Positions 17,739 through 24,500 of a stretch of 24,500 nucleotides of DNA are shown one piece after another. The stretch's first letter is position 1, and each line of letters begins with the position of its first letter. The notes beneath the pieces are model-generated. The model searched no databases and had not been told where the DNA came from. It saw only the letters and a program-made list of their open reading frames with translations. The stretch comes from Cristatella mucedo (lineage: Eukaryota; Bryozoa; Phylactolaemata; Cristatellidae): the NCBI GenBank assembly GCA_009760855.2, contig WPIO01000142.1:114001-138500 (forward strand), written 5' to 3'. A program made the position numbers and the translations under genes.

Positions 17739-18215
17739 CTATCCACGTGTAACCCACGAACGATCTGTCGGTATCATGTCCACGTATCCACGGTTTGATA
17801 TGCTGTGGTCAACTTCTACATATCTCGGACCGAGGTATGCCAAAACATTTTTAATACCTGTTCGAACATAGTAGTGTAGGAGCGGTACCATTACATACCT
17901 AGTATGAGATGAACTCGTCTCTTTAGACTTGTAACCCCGAGCTGCTTCTTGGTTCACAAAAATATGTGATAGTGCATTGCACATGTCAGGTGGCACCCGA
18001 GCTCTTTTACAAGCAGCTTCAAGTCAAGACTACTTAGAACTTGTTTCAATACAGCACGAAGAATGTGTCAGTAGGAACACACAACTCATCCATTAATGCA
18101 TAAGCAATAAGCAGTTACTAGGTCGAGAACTTTGAATAACCGATTGTGGAAATCAGTGCTCTGAGACCATTCTCAGTAGAAATATTTGCAATCTGCATGC
18201 CTGTAAAAGAAACCT
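17739..18215 (-). pseudogene. Coding-like stretch in shifting frames, unidentified
   Basis: On the minus strand an 85-codon frame (17996-17739) reads NALSHIFVNQEAARGYKSKE, TSSSHTRYVMVPLLHYY, NVLAYLGPRYVEVDHSISNR, then GYVDMIPTDRSWVTRG and a stop. Upstream in other frames are MQIANISTENGLRALISTIG (after tttcttttacag, about 18215-18140) and VLKQVLSSLDLKLLVKELG (about 18060-18000). The peptides look natural (mixed hydrophobic and charged, no low complexity), but I do not recognise them. It may be a decayed gene or a transposon-borne ORF with two frameshifts, or intronless retroposed material. Chance is not excluded. Confidence 0.35.
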
Positions 18216-18311
18216 GCTACGGCATTAGAAGTCACAAAATATGTTAGTCCCTTTCAGTCAAGATACATTGGTAACCTGGCTGCCGACCCGAAGCCGAATA
18301 GTTGGCGACTA

Positions 18312-18600
18312 CACTCCACTTGAAACACATCTATTTAGGACAGCATTTAGTGGGTCCCTGTGATTCGTCCTTCATGTGCTTATTCGTGCTGACACTGTGC
18401 ATGCTGCCACTAACCACACTTGCATGCTGACCCTGTGCATGTCACCCCTAACCATGTTATTCATGTTGTTTATCAAGCATGATATTACTCACGATTCAAT
18501 CGCGTTTCCCTTTGCAGCAAATGTAAAGCGCCTAGAAAGAGATTGAGTTCTCTGAGGGCACATTATCAAGTGCAGTATTATTATTATTATTATTATTAAT
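18312..18600 (+). mobile_element. LINE family I 3' end, 5'-truncated
   Basis: It begins at cttgaaacacatctatttag (the KTHLFRTAFSGSL end of the ORF). It continues through the 3' UTR with repeated gtgcatgctgccactaacca-type words. It ends in gtaaagcgcctagaaagaga, ttgagttctctgagggcaca, tta and (ATT)7. By eye it is about 93% identical to the copy at 22764-23300, so these two are the youngest copies here. Confidence 0.9.
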
Positions 18601-19054
18601 TTATTGAACATTATCTTCATACTATGTTGACCGCGTACAGCTGCACTCTCAACGGCTAAGAGAATCTTCTCCAGAGGTGATTCTACGACTGCAGCAAAAA
18701 CCTGCTTCCACTGAATACATCTGCCCCAATGGCTTAACCATCGGCCGCAGGTGCAGGTGAAGCGTTCAGGCTAATTACAGCATAACACACAACATCTCTG
18801 CCGTCTGCCTTCATCCACATTCTCTATTAGTTCATTTTCCCTGCGTGACCTCTTCCAAGGCACCAATGATGGTCGCATCAAGTCAGCACAAAAAATAAGG
18901 GTGGGCGAGGGTCAGATGTGCACCGAGTAGTGAAATCGCAAGGAAGTCAAAAAAACAAAGCAGATCAACACATGCAGCTGAATGGTTGAAACTGCACCTA
19001 CACACGTGCTCAGACACGCAAGCACATATAACACTGACTTTATAAGAGAAATCT
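18601..19054. other. Stretch without recognisable gene
   Basis: No coding-like frame, repeat family or RNA gene was recognised. Confidence 0.4.
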
Positions 19055-19210
19055 TAACCCGATTTAACATTCATTTGCATAGCGGCAGAAGAGCCTTATC
19101 GGCAATCACCACCGCTAGCAGTCGGCAATAAAGAATCACTATGCTGCAGGATTCGAACCCACGACCTCGATCACGAAGAACGAGCACCTAGCCTCTAAGG
19201 CTATCTGGGC
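19055..19210 (-). mobile_element. SINE-B, most complete copy (minus strand)
   Basis: Minus-strand reading: head gcccagatagccttagaggc (box A-type TAGCCTTAGAGG), then ggtgctcgttcttcgtgatc, then box B gtgggttcgaatcctgcagc, an excellent match to the pol III consensus. The body is gattctttattgccgactgc then tagcggtggtgattgccg, and the end is aaggctcttctgccgctatg then caaatgaatgtt. The end resembles ctct--ggcgctatataaatgaat of SINE-A. The head is the best tRNA-like sequence of the window, but the acceptor ends do not pair, so I do not call a tRNA gene. Confidence 0.75.
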
Positions 19211-19520
19211 CTATGCAAAAAAGTGACTAAGACAGGGACATGGCAAAATAAAGACAGTGTAGAAAAAGGACAGACAGCTAGAAAATAAATAATGGAAAAA
19301 ATGGAAGAGACCGTGATAGAAACAGACAGATAAAGTGAGATCAATATTTTTATAAGATGGAGAAAGAAACAGACAGGAAGGCAGAGGGGGCAGAAATAGT
19401 CAAAGGAGGACACTGTTTCTGGTGTGTGGAAAGGTAGGTAAATAGGTAGGCAGGAGAGATGAAGAGAGAAAACGGTGCAAAAAATGTGTGCGTGTGCCAA
19501 AAATCGGAGAAGGAAGAACA
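19211..19520 (+). repeat. Purine-rich low-complexity tract
   Basis: Almost entirely A and G on the plus strand, with recurring agacag, gaaaaa and agagaga words (for example agatggagaaagaaacagac). The complementary strand therefore shows long open frames rich in Leu, Ser, Phe and Pro. Those frames are compositional. Confidence 0.7.
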
Positions 19521-20108
19521 GTTACACAGACTGACCTTTTCAGCAAATCGCCGGCCATAAGAATTACAAGAAAACACTAGTGGGAGTCATTGTCCGTTCC
19601 GAAACGTCTGTGGTAGCAGCTTAAGTAGATCGAGGCCCTAACTGATGCTGCTCATGTCTGGAATTGCTGCTCGACTGCTAAGTCATCAGCAGCCAGCCAA
19701 TTGTCAATTGTCCAGCCATTGTTCATGAGGGTCCCTCTTACAATTATGATCACCATTGCTTTTTACTGTTATAGCTCTCAAGTGAAGAGTGTAGTGATGA
19801 AAGTGCTGAAGTAGAAATTATTTCAATAGCAAGCCCACTAGGCACTTCCCCTGTCCATCAGGGAAGTTAGCGACAGCATCAGGCGGTTGCCATAAGCAGC
19901 AGCAGCGAGTAGATTGCCCACAACAAAACTTGGCAACCCAAATTGATTTGCTTCTCCCCATCCCAGTACACTAGATATTGCTTTATTCTAGAATAGAACT
20001 CTTGATTGAATTGCATTGAATGAGCCATCACTGAATATGCAGGTTCAAAAGAGACCTTTCATTGTGGCAAAAGTACACACTATGATATCCCACTCGTGTC
20101 TAGCAAGA
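19521..20108. other. Stretch without recognisable gene
   Basis: Nothing recognised beyond a short local repeat caattgtcaattgtccagcc near 19699. No coding-like frame. Confidence 0.4.
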
Positions 20109-20246
20109 CTGGTTTGGTCCAGCGGTTAAGGTGCTCGCCCCGACCAAGGTCTGACTGAGGCCGTGGGCTCGAGCCCCGAGGCAAATGTGAAGCGCCTGAA
20201 TGAAGTTCTCTTAAGGCGTTATATAAATGAATTATATTATATTTTT
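20109..20246 (+). mobile_element. SINE-A copy 3
   Basis: Head ctggtttggtccagcggtta, aggtgctcgccccgaccaag, box B ggctcgagccccgaggc, linker aaatgtg, tail aagcgcctgaatgaagttct with an 8-base deletion of agagatta, then gcgttatataaatgaattat. The head is nearly identical to copy 2, showing that the family has few changes between copies. Confidence 0.88.
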
Positions 20247-20885
20247 AAGACAATATTGAACAGATGAGACAAGCACATGCAAGGAGAGCCGAAAAGAAAG
20301 AAGTTGCCCTAGCAGCGGCGGCTGCTCTGACCATAAAAAATACGAGAAACGGATTCGTCTACAAAGAAAACTCAAACAGTCCGCCTAAATCATCTGGCCC
20401 ATGGTGGGCAAGTATAATTAGCATTAGAATATTTAGAGCACGCTGTGACCAGAGAGCAATAGACGGATTCTCGGCCTGTGCACACCATACATTGACGAGT
20501 CGAATTGTCGAACCACTCGTCGCTCGAACAAGGTAGCCTCGTGGTCAGTGTCGTACCCATTGTGGTGGTAGTTAATGCAACATCTGGAGTATAAAGACAA
20601 CACACAAGCCTCCAGCTCCATTGTACGGAACGTGCTGCCTGACTGAGGCGGAGGAGTGCAGCCTCTGCAGCAGAGCAGCAGCGGCAGGCTCACACGAGAC
20701 TACGCCTGCACGCCTGCTAATCCAGTAAGCATAGAAGCTAGGAACTCGCCGGTTGGCCAAGGGGTGTTCGGCACAGCATTCATCAGCTCTCTATCGGATC
20801 CCAGCAGCAGCAGCAGCGGGCGCCGTCATTAGGCTGTTCCAAAAAAACTACTACAACCATCCCTCGCCAAATAATCAAACCTTAC
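20247..20885. other. Stretch without a firm gene
   Basis: A 90-codon plus-strand frame (20264-20536, starting MRQAHARRAEKKEVALAA) and overlapping minus-strand frames exist, but none is recognisable and they contradict one another. (CAG)5 lies at about 20803-20817. A hairpin of gacgag and ctcgtc flanks tcgaattgtcgaacca near 20495-20522. It may be intron or downstream sequence of the candidate minus-strand gene. Confidence 0.3.
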
Positions 20886-21023
20886 CAGTGTGTTCATATG
20901 GCAGAGTTTGATTCGGGAAAGTCCAAGCCATACTGTTCTCCATAGGCAAAGATCCGGTCGCATTTGGCTTCAGCGTGCTGCTGATCCAGGCTTTTCCCAC
21001 AGGTTTGTCGACGGATCCCTTAC
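20886..21023 (-). CDS. Candidate internal exon, extracellular segment with two N-glycosylation sites
   Basis: Minus-strand exon of 138 bases: two bases, 45 full codons, one base. The acceptor is ctgctgtag before gtaagggatcc, and the donor is cacactg before gtaagg, a strong match to consensus. The peptide includes KGSVDKPVGKAWISSTLKPN, ATGSLPMENSMAWTFPNQ and TLPYEHT, with sequons NAT and NQT. The incoming phase fits the phase-1 donor of the exon at 23596-23740, so joining them would give an extracellular continuation just after a membrane helix. The protein is not recognised. A weakness is that the acceptor is preceded by a 26-bp tandem duplication rather than a long pyrimidine tract. Confidence 0.45.
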
Positions 21024-21036
21024 CTACAGCAGCCGA

Positions 21037-21088
21037 CGAACGACACTCGACTGAAGCGATTACGAACGACACTCGACTGATGCGATTG
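21037..21088. repeat. 26-bp tandem duplication next to a candidate splice acceptor
   Basis: The unit beginning cgaacgacactcgactgaag (21037-21062) is repeated at 21063-21088, with two differences. It lies 12 bases upstream (minus-strand sense) of the proposed acceptor at 21024. Confidence 0.9.
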
Positions 21089-21539
21089 CTCACGCGTGGC
21101 CCACTGCCTGCTGCGTAGCAACCAGCACATTACCCACACTGCTCCAACGAAGAGCGGTCACAGAATTCGCGCACGTGCCGGCCGCGCCCACCCCCACCCC
21201 CGGCCTCGATGGCCCTGCCGAGGTCTGACCGATTGTACGGTGGCCTTCTCGCTCTGTCCTGTAGCTACGCGTCCACAACGTGCTCACAACGTAAATTTCA
21301 CATGAGAACACTTCAAGAGAACTCTGGAAGGTAAGTTGAGCAATTGCTGCTCACAAGATGGAATTGCTTGCACAATTATAGGGGAATGTGGGCTAGACAA
21401 CTTGTTTTAGTTTACACATTTCTGATATGCTTACTTTACGATTCAGAAGAGAAATGAGAGCCATACAATTTGCCATACCATAGATTTGCAGGAGCTGACT
21501 TTGACCACTCAGGTAACCGCTACTCCTACATGGTGGACC
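21089..21539. other. Stretch without recognisable gene (putative intron)
   Basis: GC-rich up to about 21240 (cgcccacccccacccccggc), then AT-richer. Nothing recognised. Confidence 0.35.
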
Positions 21540-22290
21540 CTTCGAGTCACTGGAGAATTACAAATAATGGAATCCTTCATCGTGGGCTTTCGAGGTGGTT
21601 TATTACCTTTTCCTTGTTTTCTTTGCCCATCGGACGCTGGGTGGGTGGAGGGGCACTCTCTCGTGTGTGTGCACCATCACACAAGTGATTGGCCACAGCA
21701 GACCCGATGTTTCTGCTTGGGCAAGAACGTCCAGTGGGAGCAGCTGCCAGACGTGCTTAAAACGTGCTGATGCCACCACTGCACGTCAAGTTAGGCCTCA
21801 GCATCACGGCTCTAGACGATGACTGGCTAGAGTGCTTACAAGTACCTCTAACATGCCTTTACTCAGCTGTCGGAGACGAAGGTCAGAGCTGTAGTCTTCG
21901 TTCGACCACAAATAAAAAAGATCATGGACTGAGACAAATTCTCCAAGAAGCTGAACAGGACGGAGAAAGCAGTTAACAGTTTCTTTGCAGTGGCTCACGG
22001 CTTTCAGAGCAATGACAGCGCTGAAAACCCAATGAGCCACCGGTTCAGGCTCTCATAAACAGCTTTCCAAATTGGGACACAAAATGTCCATATCCGTGAT
22101 GCTCACAGGGACAAATTCAAGCAGAACGTAAGGGGGTGCTTTCACCAGGATATACTGAAATTTGAGCATACTTACACAGGACAGTATAACGAAAACATAA
22201 GGGGCCATTATTTGGAGGAACATTTCGAGAAATCTGCTTACAGTATACAGCAAATAAAAAATATCTACTCACTTCTGAACCCTTTTGAGC
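21540..22290 (+). pseudogene. Second decayed copy of the repeated protein family, C-terminal two thirds
   Basis: Several frames on the plus strand carry, in order, ELQIMESFIVGFRGG then PFPCFLC (family GDLK...LLG-Q-GY-K-PCFLC), WPQQTRCFCLGKNVQWEQLP, VLMPPLHVKLGL (frame change, about 21760), and LSETKVRAVVFVRPQIKKIM (about 21866-21930). After a stop come KLNRTEKAVNSFFAVAHGF, DAHRDKFKQNV, FHQDILKFEHTYTGQYNENI and RGHYLEEHFEKS. The PPLHVKLGL block aligns with PPLYIKLGL, and the HQDI block with KDI-TME, of the minus-strand pseudogene at 11682-13143. The HQDIL-FE--Y-GQYNEN form indicates a different subfamily. It has in-frame stops and at least two frame changes. It lies on the opposite strand within the putative intron of the candidate gene. 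Confidence 0.8.
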
Positions 22291-22763
22291 TGTCATTTGT
22301 GTATGACCTCACAGCAAATACATGAGCATTTTGTTTCATACGTTGTTATGACTAAATTTAAGCCACAATATGCAAACTCGTCTGTATTCTCATTGGAAAC
22401 GAGTTAATTTCATGTTAACAACGATGATGGTCACACAAGCTTTTTAGGCAATAATAGCCATCTTCTATACTTCGAGGTATCGGGCATTCGGAAATAACAT
22501 ACAACCCAGGGACAAAAATTGTGTTATACGGTGGCCTTGGTCAATAGACAACAAAGTCTCTTCCCGAAAATGGCATTCAAATAAAAAAAATCTTGAAACT
22601 TCTTTAAAAACACACCAACCCCTATTAGTAAGAACATGGTAAAAAAAAAGGCACTGCGATTGTCCATCGGTCGGTGATGCTGCATCGCTCAGCTGGCTAT
22701 CGCAGTGGCAGTGTGCTACCGTAAAAGGCTGATACGTTCGTGGTCAGCTGGTAATATGATTGA
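22291..22763. other. Stretch without recognisable gene (putative intron)
   Basis: AT-rich, with A-runs at 22582-22592 and 22641-22650. No coding-like frame or repeat family was recognised. Confidence 0.4.
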
Positions 22764-23300
22764 CGGATTGACTTCAAGGTTTTGTCGCTCACTTTTAGGT
22801 CTCTTCATTCTATGGCTCCAGCCTATCTTTCAGATATACTAACCCATCAGGCCAAGCATCGTACCACTCGCTTTTCGGAATCCAACAGTCTAGAAATACC
22901 TCGTACAAACCTCAAATCCTTTAGAGACCATGCATTTAGCTCGTATGCTCCCAAAGCCTGGAACTCCCTCCCGACCTGCGTCAGAACATCCCATGACTTG
23001 ACCACATTTAAAAGAAACTTAAAAACACACCTATTTAGGACAGCATTTAGTGGGTCCCTGTGATTCGTCCTTGATGTGCTTATGCGTGCTGACACTGTGC
23101 ATGCTGCCACTAACCACATTTGCATGCTGACCCTGTGCACGTTACCCCTAACCATATTATTTATTTTATTTGTTTTTCAAGCATGATTTTACTTACCATT
23201 CAATTGCATATCACTTTGCAGCAAATGTAAAGCACCTAGAAAGAGATTAAGTTCTCTGAGGGCGCTTTATCAAGTGCAATATTATTATTATTATGATTAT
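22764..23300 (+). mobile_element. LINE family I 3' end, youngest copy, intact C-terminal frame
   Basis: It is 5'-truncated at RIDFK and has an uninterrupted frame (to about 23063) encoding the RT C-terminal tail. The frame includes SLTFRSLHSMAPAYLSDILT, HQAKHRTTRFSESNSLEIPR, FSSYAPKAWNSLPTCVRT and KRNLKTHLFRTAFSGSL, then a stop. The 3' UTR of about 220 bases ends in gtaaagcacctagaaagaga, ttaagttctctgagggcgct, ttatcaagtgc and (ATT)n. The open frame on the opposite strand is a shadow. It gives the best local consensus for this family. Confidence 0.92.
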
Positions 23301-23595
23301 CTTGATAATGTGGTCATCGTCGTGCATGGAGCTCGGAGGTAATGGAAACCCTCATGCCGCTGGCAACAGGTGCCCCATCACCACACCAGCACCGTCTGTT
23401 GGCAGCAAGCTGAAATTTCCACGGCAGCAGGCAGCATAGACATAAGAAAAGCACACGGCATGTGTTGGTATTTGCGGCCACCGTACGAAACTCGAGCAAG
23501 AGACAGGCAGAATGTGAGATGCAATCGGAGCAACGATCAAAAACAAGTGAACCTGGTCGGTTATAGAGCTTTGCAATGCTCGTGGCATTTGTTAC
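23301..23595. other. Stretch without recognisable gene (putative intron)
   Basis: Overlapping minus-strand open frames exist here, but they lie downstream of the candidate donor at 23595 and show no recognisable protein. Treated as intron. Confidence 0.35.
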
Positions 23596-23740
23596 CTGCA
23601 AGGACCAGTGGGGTTACGATCGTGGCAATCAATCCGATGACCAAGAAAGTGATGGCAATTAAGATCAACTTCTTCTTATGTCTCTGTGCGCACTTCTGAA
23701 AACGACCCCATAAGCCACGCAAGCTAGATCCAGAAACTGG
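23596..23740 (-). CDS. Candidate internal exon encoding a single membrane helix
   Basis: Minus-strand exon of 145 bases (48 codons plus one base). The acceptor is atatcttttttgtag, with a good pyrimidine tract, and the donor is cttgcag before gtaaca. The peptide starts PVSGSSLRGLWGRFQK, then a basic stop-transfer-like CAQRHKKK (residues 17-24), then the hydrophobic helix LILIAITFLVIGLIATIV (25-42) and TPLVLA. Basic residues precede the helix, so by the positive-inside rule the N-terminus would be cytosolic and the C-terminus outside (type II orientation, or one helix of a larger protein). The upstream candidate exon (24268-24392) ends in phase 0 and this one starts in phase 0. The downstream candidate (20886-21023) accepts phase 1. 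The product is not recognised. Confidence 0.55.
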
Positions 23741-24267
23741 CTACAAAAAAGATATCGCACAATATGTCTGACATCGACGAACATGGAAGCAGCCACGGCC
23801 ATGCACAATTCCAGTGGACATCAAACGTGTGCAGAAGCAAAGACACACGACAGACTGCATGCCAAAATGCTCTCACGTCTGGCTCAGGCTGAACGATGAA
23901 TAGAGAAAGAAGCTGCATGCTGGAGAGCAGTGAATGAAAAAGAAAGTGAATCGAATACTCAAAAAGCAATCCCGAGCAGAGGAGCGATGCCATAACCAGC
24001 ATTAAGGAGCTACTAAGCAGGCAGCAAAAGTAAAACTGATTGTGACTTCCTTTAATTAAAGGGTTCCCCGAACAAAAATCTCAATAGGTACACAACACGT
24101 TGTACTCTTACCACCACGAGCCTTGATATTTACTGAGCTATGAATGCAAAAAGCTGGCATTGGCACCAGGCACGAGGCATAGAATCCAAACAAAACATCA
24201 AGCTATTTTTTAGGAAATACGTGTGCACTACGGTGACAGCCTCATCTTGCCGACTAACGATCCTTAC
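23741..24267. other. Stretch without recognisable gene (putative intron)
   Basis: No coding-like frame beyond incidental open frames. Lies between two candidate minus-strand exons. Confidence 0.35.
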
Positions 24268-24392
24268 CCGATGCTGTGCCTCGACGTCAGCTTCAGGGTG
24301 CAAAGAGGGTGAGGAGGCTGGAGGTGGGGGCCTTGAGGTAGAGAGCACGTCACCAGGCTGCACTTCACCGTTGTCTTCTACCTCAACGCTCC
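24268..24392 (-). CDS. Candidate internal exon, acidic Pro/Ser-rich segment
   Basis: Minus-strand exon of 125 bases (two bases plus 41 codons). The acceptor is gtactcttgctcttag and the donor is catcgg before gtaagg, both close to consensus. The peptide is SVEVEDNGEVQPGDVLS, TSRPPPPASSPSLHPEADVE and AQHR, which reads as a disordered acidic linker suitable for a cytosolic tail. Its phase-0 end fits the exon at 23740. No homolog is recognised. The frame stays open on the left side up to about 24456, so other acceptors are possible. Confidence 0.4.
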
Positions 24393-24500
24393 CTAAGAGC
24401 AAGAGTACAGGATGGCACTGTAGCCGTGTACACAAAAGATGGTGCCCAGCTCACAGAGATGCCAAGTGTACGCCCACAGTGGCAGCCACAGCAGCAATGA

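Noticed and set aside
19140-19210. Functional tRNA gene on the minus strand
   Set aside because: Good box A and box B, but no acceptor stem pairing and a SINE-type body follows.
19201-19577. Minus-strand Leu/Ser/Phe-rich open frames of 75-99 codons
   Set aside because: They are the complement of a purine-rich low-complexity tract. Composition explains the lack of stops.
20264-20536. 90-codon plus-strand frame starting MRQAHARRAEKKEVALAAAA
   Set aside because: It follows directly on a SINE end, has no recognisable domain, and overlaps minus-strand frames of equal quality.

Overview
This window looks like non-coding-rich nuclear DNA of an invertebrate animal. It holds many decayed copies of CR1/L2-like non-LTR retrotransposons, tRNA-derived SINEs whose 3' tails resemble the LINE tail, two degenerate satellite-like arrays, (ATT)n microsatellites, and no operon-like packing. 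Two decayed copies of an uncharacterised repeated protein family, which I recall as abundant in arthropod and other invertebrate genomes, point the same way. The species cannot be named from the sequence. Almost none of the long open frames is an intact gene.

Layout. 1-1600: mostly featureless, with an orphan LINE-type tail on the minus strand and a dispersed repeat shared with 4487-4692. 1608-3290: a plus-strand LINE (family I) with a 402-bp foldback element (2409-2810) inserted in its 3' part and flanked by a 16-bp direct repeat. 3410-4400: a second LINE (family II), itself split by an antisense SINE. 4930-5880: a LINE tail, a SINE-B copy, a coding-like stretch with one stop, and a 179-bp MITE-like inverted-repeat element. 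6120-8380: satellite array 1 (about 180-bp units), interrupted by a family I LINE that carries a perfect 83-bp tandem duplication. 8384-11350: SINE-A and SINE-B copies, a GC-rich patch and a minus-strand reverse-transcriptase fragment. 11682-13143: minus-strand pseudogene of the repeated protein family. 14110-16110: satellite array 2, about eleven units averaging 174 bp. 16330-18600: orphan tails, an RT fragment, a coding-like minus-strand stretch and a LINE 3' end. 19055-20250: SINE-B (minus), a purine-rich tract and SINE-A.

The right end (20886-24392) is the only place where a host gene is plausible. Three minus-strand candidate exons have usable splice sites and mutually compatible phases. 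Together they would encode an acidic segment, a basic segment followed by one membrane helix, and an extracellular stretch with two N-glycosylation sequons. Their putative 2.6-kb intron holds a plus-strand copy of the repeated protein family and a recent LINE 3' end.

The main biological story is nested transposition: a foldback element inside a LINE, a LINE inside a satellite, and a SINE inside a LINE. Alongside it is a LINE/SINE partnership in which at least one SINE family appears to share the 3' recognition tail of the local LINE.
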